Shown piece after piece: positions 1 to 5,285 of a stretch of 5,359 bases of DNA. This DNA comes from Methanobacterium sp. (lineage in GTDB: Archaea; Methanobacteriota; Methanobacteria; Methanobacteriales; Methanobacteriaceae). The first letter of the stretch is position 1. Each line of letters begins with the position of its first letter. Location of the stretch: positions 4,930 to 10,288 of the forward strand of contig PMNN01000088.1 in assembly GCA_003161815.1 (NCBI GenBank). Reading direction: 5' to 3'. The position numbers and the translations under genes are program-made. The notes under the pieces were generated by a model. The model was not told where the DNA came from and made no database searches. It saw only the letters and a program-made list of their open reading frames with translations.

Positions 1-1065
1 TCTGAACTGGAAAATGTGGAGTGGGAGGTGGAAAAAGCTATAACTGCAATTGAATATGGTTCAGACACTTTGATGGACCTTTCAACAGGCCCTAACTTTA
101 AAGAAGTAAGAAGATCCATAATGGAAGTGGTAGAAGTTCCTATAGGCACAGTACCTATATATGAGGCGGCGGTAAAATCATCAAAATCCAGGGGAGCGGT
201 TGTTCATATGGATGAAGATGACATGTTCCAAGCAATAATTAACCAGGCTGAAGAGGGAGTTGATTTTATTACAGTCCACTGTGGCATAACCAAAGACACT
301 GTGGAAAAACTTAAAAAATCCAAAAGAATTATGGGTATTGTCAGTAGAGGGGGAGCTTTCTTGGCAGCATGGATACTCCAAAACGATGAGGAAAACCCTC
401 TTTATAAAAATTATGATTATCTCTTAGAAATAGCGCATGAACATGATGTAACTCTAAGTTTAGGGGATGGTTTAAGACCGGGATGCATCCATGATGCATC
501 GGATATCCCTCAAATAGGGGAATTAATAACTTTGGGCGGTCTTGTAGAAAGAGCTCGCGAAAAAGGAGTTCAAGTAATGGTGGAAGGACCAGGACATGTA
601 CCATTAAATCAGATTAAATCTAATATTCAGCTCCAGAAAACCATATGTAAAGAAGCTCCTTTTTACGTTCTCGGTCCTTTAGTAACAGATCTGGCTCCAG
701 GTTACGATCATATAACTTCTGCAATAGGTGGGGCTATAGCCGCTGCTGCTGGTGCAGATTATTTATGTTATGTCACCCCTGCTGAGCATCTCTCTATACC
801 CAGTGTAGAAGATGTGAAAGAAGGAGTTATAGCATCTAAAATTGCAGCACAGGCAGGGGACGTGTCGAAGGGCATTATTAGTGCTTGGGATGATGAACTT
901 AAAATGGCTAATGCAAGGAGAGATTTCAATTGGAAACAGCAGTTTCAACTTGCCTTTGATCAAGACAAACCCTGCAGGTACAGGGAGAGAAAACCTACTC
1001 TGGGGGAGGATATGTGCACCATGTGTGGAGAATTCTGCGCTTTAAGATTAGTTAGGGATATTTAA
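1..1065 (+). CDS. thiC: Phosphomethylpyrimidine synthase ThiC, 5'-truncated by window edge
   Basis: ThiC is a cytosolic radical-SAM enzyme that rearranges aminoimidazole ribotide (AIR) to 4-amino-5-hydroxymethyl-2-methylpyrimidine phosphate, the pyrimidine half of thiamine. The frame is open from base 1 (it begins SELENVEW), so the GTG at 16 is internal; about 75 N-terminal residues are probably missing from a usual archaeal length near 430. The 354 visible residues hold ThiC signatures in order: MDLSTG and GTVPIY (about 25-54), HCGIT, SRGGAF, DGLRPGC, EGPGHVP (195-201), then the DLAPGYDHITSAIGG and TPAEHL blocks. His in EGPGHVP and in PGYDH are the usual metal ligands. The C-terminus has the cluster-binding cysteines C339, C342 and C346 as CTMCGEFC, a C-X2-C-X3-C spacing rather than the textbook C-X2-C-X4-C. 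It ends with TAA and is separated from the next gene by 132 nt. Identification is very secure; methanogens may carry two ThiC paralogues, and which one this is cannot be told here. Confidence 0.96.
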   Translation, partial: SELENVEWEVEKAITAIEYGSDTLMDLSTGPNFKEVRRSIMEVVEVPIGTVPIYEAAVKSSKSRGAVVHMDEDDMFQAIINQAEEGVDFITVHCGITKDTVEKLKKSKRIMGIVSRGGAFLAAWILQNDEENPLYKNYDYLLEIAHEHDVTLSLGDGLRPGCIHDASDIPQIGELITLGGLVERAREKGVQVMVEGPGHVPLNQIKSNIQLQKTICKEAPFYVLGPLVTDLAPGYDHITSAIGGAIAAAAGADYLCYVTPAEHLSIPSVEDVKEGVIASKIAAQAGDVSKGIISAWDDELKMANARRDFNWKQQFQLAFDQDKPCRYRERKPTLGEDMCTMCGEFCALRLVRDI

Positions 1066-1096
1066 AAAAAAAGTTGATTTTGTAGAAAAGTTATCA

Positions 1097-1108
1097 TTTT
1101 TTTATTTT
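1097..1108 (+). terminator. Candidate oligo-U terminator after thiC
   Basis: Seven T, one A and four T lie about 30 nt after the thiC stop codon. Archaeal RNA polymerase commonly terminates at such T-rich runs without a strong hairpin. The following AAAAAT could also pair weakly with the T-run. The whole spacer is AT-rich, so the assignment is modest. Confidence 0.35.
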
Positions 1109-1126
1109 AAAAATTATTAATAGAAG

Positions 1127-1136
1127 TTTTTACATA
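1127..1136 (+). promoter_or_regulatory. Candidate TATA box for the glutaredoxin/disulfide reductase pair
   Basis: TTTTTACATA is the best TATA-like element between thiC and the glutaredoxin-like gene. A start about 25 nt downstream (near 1157-1160) would give a leader of about 40 nt with the Shine-Dalgarno at 1186-1191 near its end. No clear BRE is visible and the surroundings are AT-rich, so this is tentative. Confidence 0.25.
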
Positions 1137-1185
1137 GTAAATAAGACTTTAATCTGTTTTCGAGATGATAAATGAACAAATATTT

Positions 1186-1191
1186 GGGAGG
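1186..1191 (+). promoter_or_regulatory. Shine-Dalgarno that fixes the glutaredoxin-like start at 1198
   Basis: GGGAGG sits 6 nt before the ATG at 1198. The longer in-frame ATG at 1165 would place this site inside the coding region and has no comparable site of its own, so 1198 is preferred. Confidence 0.75.
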
Positions 1192-1197
1192 AATATT

Positions 1198-1476
1198 ATG
1201 CCAATGCAACATGTTGATGGAAAAAATGCAGGTAAGATTGTTCTTTATGCTTTAAGTACATGTGGATGGTGTAGGAAGACTAGAATGCTTCTTGAGGATT
1301 TAAATGTTGAATATGATTATATATACGTGGATCTTTTAGAGGGCGATGAAAGAAATGAAATCATAGAACAGGTGAAAAAATGGAATTCTCAGCTCTCTTT
1401 TCCCACGATAGTGATAAATGATGAAAAAACTATAGTAGGATTCGATGAGGAGGGAGTCAAAGGGGCTGTGGGATGA
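1198..1476 (+). CDS. Glutaredoxin-like (NrdH/thioredoxin-fold) small dithiol protein
   Basis: A 92-residue single-domain thioredoxin-fold protein, predicted cytosolic, with no signal peptide or membrane segment. The first strand (KIVLYAL, 13-19) leads into the redox motif STCGWCRKT with C22 and C25, followed by helix RMLLEDLN, strand YDYIYVDL (39-46), and the cis-proline loop SFPTIVIND with P69, then the IVGFDEEG end typical of glutaredoxin/NrdH proteins. CGWC is unlike the CPYC of classical glutaredoxins, and no clear glutathione-binding signature is visible; methanogens generally lack glutathione, so a thioredoxin-like or NrdH-like role is inferred. Start chosen at 1198 from the GGGAGG site; ATG 1165 would add 11 residues. 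The stop overlaps the next start as ATGA (1473-1476), implying translational coupling to the disulfide reductase, its likely electron donor. The final target (ribonucleotide reductase or other disulfides) is unknown. Confidence 0.87.
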   Translation: MPMQHVDGKNAGKIVLYALSTCGWCRKTRMLLEDLNVEYDYIYVDLLEGDERNEIIEQVKKWNSQLSFPTIVINDEKTIVGFDEEGVKGAVG

Positions 1477-1997
1477 ATAACACTTTAATTAATGACATGC
1501 TTGCGGTGGGTGATGATGAACTTAACCATTATTACTTAGAATTGAAGAAGCAAGTTGAATCATCTGGTTACCATTTCAATCCAGATGTTGAATTCACCAA
1601 ATCACTCCTGAAGAGCATAATACTGAATGATAAACGTTATGGTTATAGATCCTGCCCCTGTAGATTGGCTGTTAATGATAAAAATGAGGATTTGGATATA
1701 ATATGCCCATGCGATTATCGGGATCCTGATCTGGATGGGTACGGAACTTGTTATTGTGGTTTATACGTGTCGGGTGAGATATTACGGGGTGAGAAGAAAT
1801 TGAAACCCATACCTGAAAGGAGACCCTCTCCAGAGGACCGTGAAAAATTAAAGACTAAATCTATCAGTGGGATTATATCATCTTCTATACCAATATGGAG
1901 ATGTCGAGTTTGTGGATACTTATGTGCTAGACAAGAACCACCAGAGAACTGCCCTATATGTACGGCAGAGAGAGAGCGTTTTGAACTATTTGATTAG
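1473..1997 (+). CDS. Ferredoxin:disulfide (thioredoxin) reductase catalytic subunit with C-terminal rubredoxin-like domain
   Basis: This enzyme takes electrons one at a time from reduced ferredoxin through a [4Fe-4S] cluster beside an active-site disulfide and reduces a thioredoxin- or glutaredoxin-like partner. The 174-residue protein has an N-terminal helical part (1-58), then the cysteine signature CPC (61-63), CPC (78-80) and CYC (93-95). By alignment to cyanobacterial FTR beta, C61, C78, C80 and C93 would hold the cluster and C63/C95 form the redox disulfide. The loop between the second and third pairs is 12 residues, against 8 in the cyanobacterial enzyme as I recall it, and the CHC histidine is Tyr94. 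Residues about 140-174 form a short rubredoxin-like site, WRCRVCGY (C144, C147) and NCPIC (C160, C163), expected to hold one iron. Methanosarcina ferredoxin:disulfide reductases have a similar fusion, so this is the archaeal FDR type; no FTR alpha subunit is nearby. It overlaps the glutaredoxin-like gene by 4 nt, with AGGGG (1461-1465) as a moderate ribosome site. Confidence 0.9.
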   Translation: MNNTLINDMLAVGDDELNHYYLELKKQVESSGYHFNPDVEFTKSLLKSIILNDKRYGYRSCPCRLAVNDKNEDLDIICPCDYRDPDLDGYGTCYCGLYVSGEILRGEKKLKPIPERRPSPEDREKLKTKSISGIISSSIPIWRCRVCGYLCARQEPPENCPICTAERERFELFD

Positions 1998-2042
1998 GAG
2001 TATATTTTTAGTTAATTTCTTTAATGTTCTAAAATATCTGTG

Positions 2043-2077
2043 TTTTTTGTATTTTAAACATAGGTTTTTTTGTTTTT
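2043..2077 (+). terminator. Candidate oligo-U terminator after the disulfide reductase gene
   Basis: Two T-runs (2043-2048 and 2065-2077, the second interrupted only by one G) lie 45-80 nt after the stop codon at 1995-1997. This matches the hairpin-independent T-tract terminators of methanogens and would end the two-gene redox transcript. Several further T-runs follow, so the exact end is not defined. Confidence 0.45.
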
Positions 2078-2176
2078 CTAAAACTAATTACAATTTCATT
2101 GTTTATTTTGTAATAATATTTTAGGTATTAATAATAATTTTTAGTAGCTTTAAGGTCCACAGTGATTAGTAAAGTT

Positions 2177-2184
2177 TTTATAAA
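2177..2184 (+). promoter_or_regulatory. TATA box of the FilR1-type regulator
   Basis: TTTATAAA preceded by the purine stretch AAAG (2171-2174, possible BRE part) is a good archaeal TATA element. A start about 25 nt downstream falls near 2206-2209, giving a leader of about 40 nt before the TTG start codon. Confidence 0.5.
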
Positions 2185-2209
2185 TAATATTTACAAAACC
2201 GATATTATT
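2183..2209. promoter_or_regulatory. Candidate operator: 8-bp perfect inverted repeat overlapping the regulator promoter
   Basis: AATAATAT (2183-2190) and its exact reverse complement ATATTATT (2202-2209) are separated by 11 nt, giving half-site centres 19 bp apart. The element begins in the TATA box and ends at the expected transcription start, where a bound dimeric winged-helix protein would block initiation. Autoregulation by the downstream gene product is inferred. The AT-only arms in an AT-rich spacer make a chance match possible. Confidence 0.35.
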
Positions 2210-2239
2210 AATGTATAATTGAATAACGACTTGGATTCG

Positions 2240-2244
2240 GGTGA
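2240..2244 (+). promoter_or_regulatory. Shine-Dalgarno supporting a TTG start codon
   Basis: GGTGA, a match to the 3' part of AGGAGGTGAT, lies 5 nt before TTG 2250. An in-frame TAA at 2247-2249 directly precedes that TTG, and no other start fits the regulator's N-terminus. Confidence 0.7.
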
Positions 2245-2249
2245 ACTAA

Positions 2250-3107
2250 TTGAATTTAGAGGATATTTTTAGGCTTTACGAAGATGTCAAAGATGATTTA
2301 AAGTTTTTTGCCGCATCCGATGTCCGAGTTAAAATATTACTCAGTTTGAATAAAGGATCAAAGAATCTAACCAGATTAAGAAAAGAACTTCATCTTAGTT
2401 CATCAACTATTCTGCATGGCATGTATCAACTAGAAAAAAAAGATTATATATTTCGAGAATCAGGAAACTACTATCTATCACAAACGGGTGAAATCTCAAC
2501 TAATAAACTCATCGACGTTATAAGAACAATTCATACCCTAAATAAATGTAAAAATCTATTTTTGGGTCACGAAATTGGATCTATACCTCTAGAACTTCTT
2601 AAAGATATTGGTTGTTTAGAAAATGCAACTATTATAAGATCTACCATCACTGATATCATCAAACCATATAATGTTTTATCAAAATTTTTATCTGAAACTA
2701 AAAATGTAAGACATCTATCATCAGTTTTTTTTACATCAAACATCCGATTACTATTTGAAAATCTCGAAAAAAATGGTCAAGTTCACCTACTTTTAACAGA
2801 AGAAATACTGAATAAACTACTGGAAACTGTAAATCCAGAAAATCTTAAAAGGGGAGCGTCATCAGATAATCTTAAATTAGGAATAGTTGCAGATAACATC
2901 CAGATTTCCCTTACTTTAGGCGATAACTTCATTGCTCTGGGTTTATTCTCCACAAATGGAGCATATGATATTAATACATTTTTAATAAGCGAAAGTAAAT
3001 CGGCTATCATTTGGGGGGAAAGGTTATTCAATTATCACCTTAAATTTGCCACGGAATTTAATTTTAATTCTCTGTTTAATCATAAACCCATATTAAAAAT
3101 CAATTAG
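2250..3107 (+). CDS. Winged helix-turn-helix regulator with FilR1-type middle domain (formerly DUF1724)
   Basis: A 285-residue cytosolic DNA-binding protein of the family found widely in methanogens and named after the FilR1 methanogenesis regulator. The N-terminal winged helix covers about residues 15-80: helix DVRVKILLSLNKG, helix LTRLRKELH, recognition helix from SSSTILHGMYQLEKK (50-64), and a wing around YIFRESGNYYLSQTG. Residues about 100-262 match the FilR1 middle domain, with GHEIGSIPLELL, a TDIIKPYN segment, a VHLLLTEEILNKLL segment, SDNLKLGIVADNIQISLTLGD split over a loop, ALGLFSTNGAYD, and the closing WGERLFNYH (W255). The ligand is unknown. Start is TTG, forced by a stop just upstream and backed by GGTGA at 2240-2244. 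It has its own TATA box and is transcribed toward the ligase 95 nt downstream. It is more AT-rich than its neighbours by eye. Targets cannot be read from the window; control of its own promoter is plausible. Confidence 0.88.
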   Translation: MNLEDIFRLYEDVKDDLKFFAASDVRVKILLSLNKGSKNLTRLRKELHLSSSTILHGMYQLEKKDYIFRESGNYYLSQTGEISTNKLIDVIRTIHTLNKCKNLFLGHEIGSIPLELLKDIGCLENATIIRSTITDIIKPYNVLSKFLSETKNVRHLSSVFFTSNIRLLFENLEKNGQVHLLLTEEILNKLLETVNPENLKRGASSDNLKLGIVADNIQISLTLGDNFIALGLFSTNGAYDINTFLISESKSAIIWGERLFNYHLKFATEFNFNSLFNHKPILKIN

Positions 3108-3123
3108 GGAATTTTTAATCAAA

Positions 3124-3130
3124 TTTATAT
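3124..3130 (+). promoter_or_regulatory. Candidate TATA box for the DNA ligase gene
   Basis: TTTATAT lies 17 nt after the regulator stop codon and about 73 nt before the ligase ATG, placing a start near 3152. No convincing terminator separates the two genes (only five T at 3113-3117), so read-through from the regulator is also possible. CTTTTAATTA at 3165-3174 is an alternative but would leave almost no leader. Confidence 0.3.
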
Positions 3131-3186
3131 CAGATCATCTTAAAACAAGTACATAAGCAATAAACTTTTAATTATCTTCCGATTTT

Positions 3187-3198
3187 GGAGCGTTAGGG
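3187..3198 (+). promoter_or_regulatory. Ribosome-binding region of the DNA ligase gene
   Basis: Two partial Shine-Dalgarno matches precede ATG 3203: GGAG (3187-3190, 12 nt away) and AGGG (3195-3198, 4 nt away). Neither has ideal spacing, so the initiation signal looks only moderate. Confidence 0.4.
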
Positions 3199-3202
3199 AT
3201 AA

Positions 3203-4897
3203 ATGTCTACTAAAAGTGAAATGAAGTATGATAAATTGGTGGAACTTTATGAGATATTGGACTCTACCACTAAAAGACTAGAAAAAACATCCCTAATTGC
3301 AGATTTTCTAAGTATGATAGGAGAACTAGATCCCAAAATTCTTCCCATAGTCACTTTCCTTTCATTAGGCAGAATATTTCCAACTTGGAGCGAAGAAGAG
3401 CTAGGTATAGGCCCTAAACTTCTGATGAAAGCCATAGCCTTGGTGGCGGGTGTTAAACCTGAAGAAGTGGAGGATCAGATGAGAGACAGTGGAGATATAG
3501 GATTAGCTACTCAAGAGCTTTTCTCACGTAAAGTTCAATCCACTCTCTTTAGTAGACATCTTACAATAGAAAAAGTCCATCAAAATCTGGTTAAAATTGC
3601 AGATACAACTGGAGGCAGGTCACAGTATAAAAAATTGGAAATCCTCAGAGAACTTTTATCATCAGCATCACCCGAGGAAGCTAAATACATTACCAGAACA
3701 GTTATAGAAGAACTCCGGGTTGGTGTGGGAGAAGGAACTATGAAAGATGCGGTTTCCCAAGCATTTAAAGTTCCTAAAGAAACTGTGGATAGAGCACATA
3801 TGCTCACCAATGATCTGGGACTAGTTGCCAAGGTGGCTAAAGAACAAGGCGTGGAAGGACTGGAAAAACTCACCCTTCAACCGGGAAAACCAGTAAAACC
3901 CATGTTAGCACAACTATCACCCAACTACATAACCAGCATACAGGAGATGGGCTGGGCATTTTGCGAGACAAAATATGACGGTATAAGAGTGCAAATTCAT
4001 TGTAAACAAGATGAAATAAATATATTCACCAGAAGACTTGAAAACATAAGCCAAGCAGTACCTGAAATTGTGGAATACATAAAGAAGGCTATTAAACCAT
4101 CTGATTTCATTGTAGAAGGTGAAATAATTGTTACTCAAGATGGTAAACCGATCTCATTCCAATACATATTGCAGAGAGTAAGAAGGAAATATGAAATAGA
4201 AAAGATGAGAGAAAAAATTCCTCTAACAATGTACCTCTTTGATGTCCTTTATTATAATCATCCAACATTAGATGAACCATTCAAGGATCGAAGAGAACTA
4301 CTGGAAAAAATCGTTCAAACCATACCAAGAAAACTCGAGCTAAGCAACCAGGTTAAAGTTACTCCAGAGAACTCAGAGAAGGCCGAGAATCTTTTTAAGG
4401 AATCTATAGATGAAGGTCATGAAGGAATAATGATAAAAGACCCTTATGCACCTTACACTCCAGGTATCCGGGGAAAAAAGATGCTCAAATGGAAAGCCAC
4501 ACCTGAAACTCTGGATCTGGTAGTGGTGGGGGGAAATTATGGTACTGGCAAAAGAGCTCATCTCATAGGATCTTTTCTCTTAGCATTGCAGGATGAAAAC
4601 AACAAACTTAAAAATTTAGCACATGTAGCAACGGGATTAGATGATAAAACCCTTCAGGAACTTTCAGAAATCTCAGAACCATTGATCATCCGCAAAATAG
4701 GACGACAGGTGGAGATGATTCCGTCCATCATAATGGAGGTAGCTTTCAGTGAGATTGTTAAAAGCCCAGAATATGAGAGTGGATACTCTTTAAGATTTCC
4801 GGTGGTTAAAAGAATCAGAAATGACCTTAACATTGAGGATATAGACACCTTAGATCGTGTAGAATCAATATATCAAACTATGAGGACTATTATTTAA
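3203..4897 (+). CDS. lig: ATP-dependent DNA ligase (archaeal LigI type)
   Basis: The replicative archaeal ligase seals nicks between Okazaki fragments and in repair. It is first adenylated on a lysine, AMP then passes to the 5'-phosphate, and the phosphodiester bond forms. The 564-residue length is normal for the family. Residues 1 to about 225 form the helical DNA-binding domain (EELRVGVGEGTMKDAV near 169-184 is typical). The adenylation domain follows from about 230 (KPMLAQL): motif I ETKYDGIR with catalytic K257, TRR just after it, motif III FIVEGEII (302-309), motif IIIa LFDVLY (345-350), motif IV EGIMIKD (407-413) and motif V MLKWKA (427-432, K429 and K431). The OB-fold domain runs from about 435 and ends in motif VI SLRFPVVKRIRND (529-541). 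All catalytic motifs are intact, so the gene is judged active. It stands alone between the regulator and a mutase. ATP is the expected nucleotide; some archaeal relatives also use ADP or NAD, which cannot be read from sequence. Confidence 0.98.
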   Translation: MSTKSEMKYDKLVELYEILDSTTKRLEKTSLIADFLSMIGELDPKILPIVTFLSLGRIFPTWSEEELGIGPKLLMKAIALVAGVKPEEVEDQMRDSGDIGLATQELFSRKVQSTLFSRHLTIEKVHQNLVKIADTTGGRSQYKKLEILRELLSSASPEEAKYITRTVIEELRVGVGEGTMKDAVSQAFKVPKETVDRAHMLTNDLGLVAKVAKEQGVEGLEKLTLQPGKPVKPMLAQLSPNYITSIQEMGWAFCETKYDGIRVQIHCKQDEINIFTRRLENISQAVPEIVEYIKKAIKPSDFIVEGEIIVTQDGKPISFQYILQRVRRKYEIEKMREKIPLTMYLFDVLYYNHPTLDEPFKDRRELLEKIVQTIPRKLELSNQVKVTPENSEKAENLFKESIDEGHEGIMIKDPYAPYTPGIRGKKMLKWKATPETLDLVVVGGNYGTGKRAHLIGSFLLALQDENNKLKNLAHVATGLDDKTLQELSEISEPLIIRKIGRQVEMIPSIIMEVAFSEIVKSPEYESGYSLRFPVVKRIRNDLNIEDIDTLDRVESIYQTMRTII

Positions 4898-4918
4898 AAA
4901 AAACTTTTTCTAAACTTA

Positions 4919-4948
4919 TTGATTTTAGTAATATTTTTTTAAAATCAA
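4919..4948 (+). terminator. 9-bp hairpin with T-rich loop after DNA ligase, candidate terminator
   Basis: TTGATTTTA (4919-4927) and its exact complement TAAAATCAA (4940-4948) enclose a 12-nt loop that is mostly T. It begins 22 nt after the ligase stop, preceded by a T-run at 4905-4909. Either the T-runs or the hairpin could set the 3' end of the ligase transcript. There is no T-run after the stem, so it is not a bacterial-style intrinsic terminator. Confidence 0.4.
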
Positions 4949-5066
4949 ATATATCTTAACATCTTAAATTAACAATTTTTATTAGATTTGTATCAAATAA
5001 TAATAGACTGTTAACCATTTAAGTTGTTTGAAGATTTATTACACAGTTTTACTGGACTAAAAAAAA

Positions 5067-5072
5067 GAGGAG
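5067..5072 (+). promoter_or_regulatory. Strong Shine-Dalgarno in front of a small ORF
   Basis: GAGGAG lies 8 nt before ATG 5081 (5 nt before the in-frame GTG 5078). It is among the best ribosome-binding sites in the window yet is over 200 nt from the mutase start, so it has no other gene to serve. TTTATTA at 5035-5041 could be its TATA box, with transcription starting near 5063. Confidence 0.5.
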
Positions 5073-5080
5073 AACATGTG

Positions 5081-5176
5081 ATGAAATCCATCCGGAAAGG
5101 TTCATACGAATGGAAATTAATGGGAAATTTCTGGATTTGCACTAAAAAATGGTGTAATGATCACATAAATACCTAA
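5081..5176 (+). CDS. Candidate 31-residue small protein, unknown function
   Basis: I do not recognise this ORF. It starts at ATG 5081 (GTG 5078 in frame is an alternative) and stops at TAA 5174-5176. The peptide begins MKSIRKGSYEWK and ends KKWCNDHINT. It is basic, has three tryptophans (11, 18, 24), two cysteines (C20, C25) and one histidine (H28), with no signal peptide and no membrane segment. The Cys/Trp-rich C-terminal half might bind a metal or be redox-active, but that is speculation. Support comes from the GAGGAG site at good spacing, the less AT-rich composition of just this segment, and the lack of another explanation for it. Against it are its short length and absence of any known family. 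It could instead be a leader peptide for the downstream mutase, part of a small RNA, or a gene remnant. Confidence 0.42.
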   Translation: MKSIRKGSYEWKLMGNFWICTKKWCNDHINT

Positions 5177-5229
5177 ACATGGTTCAATTTTCATTAAATA
5201 ATTAAATAATAGTGAAATATTAATTATAA

Positions 5230-5237
5230 TATAAAAA
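5230..5237 (+). promoter_or_regulatory. Candidate TATA box for the phosphohexomutase gene
   Basis: TATAAAAA lies 56 nt before the mutase ATG; a start near 5258 would give a leader of about 28 nt containing AAGG (5273-5276) as the ribosome site. The surroundings are almost pure A/T, so other boxes are possible. Confidence 0.33.
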
Positions 5238-5285
5238 TCGTAAATTTAACAAAAAAAACTTTACATAAAAAGAAGGTTGTAATTC

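Larger units (their letters stand above)
4898..5285. other. 388-nt AT-rich spacer between ligase and mutase genes
   Basis: Besides the sites listed separately (hairpin 4919-4948, small ORF 5081-5176, TATA-like box 5230-5237), this spacer contains an A-run then T-run right after the ligase stop (4896-4909), and a perfect two-copy tandem repeat ATTAAATA at 5193-5208. The segment around 5067-5160 is clearly less AT-rich than both flanks, which is why it was examined for a small gene. No tRNA, rRNA, insertion sequence or long reverse-strand gene is visible. About 4949-5060 and 5177-5225 show nothing I can assign. Confidence 0.6.

Noticed and set aside
1165..1197. Upstream in-frame ATG that would extend the glutaredoxin-like protein by 11 residues
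   Set aside because: It places the GGGAGG ribosome site inside the gene, has no Shine-Dalgarno of its own, and the added residues do not belong to the thioredoxin fold.
1867..2124. Open frame of 85 codons overlapping the 3' end of the disulfide reductase gene
   Set aside because: It overlaps the cysteine-rich rubredoxin-like coding region in another frame, and its tail is translated from T-rich spacer into a meaningless Phe/Tyr-rich string; no start signal.
3132..3140. Small palindrome AGAT-C-ATCT upstream of the ligase gene
   Set aside because: Only 4 bp per arm with no extension; too short to support an operator.
3580..3873. Reverse-strand open frame of 97 codons within the ligase gene
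   Set aside because: It lies wholly opposite the well-supported ligase coding region, is serine/leucine/threonine-rich as antisense frames often are, and has no family resemblance.
5078..5084. GTGATGA, a perfect C-box match suggesting a C/D guide RNA
   Set aside because: No CUGA D or D' box follows within the usual 50-70 nt, so the match is best explained as the overlapping GTG/ATG start of the small ORF.
5193..5208. Two tandem copies of ATTAAATA
   Set aside because: Two 8-nt A/T units are weak evidence for an origin, array or binding-site cluster; recorded only in the spacer description.
5216..5231. ATATTA-N4-TAATAT inverted repeat before the mutase gene, resembling the regulator half-sites
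   Set aside because: The arms are short, pure A/T and inverted in order relative to the regulator site; in such AT-rich sequence this is expected by chance.
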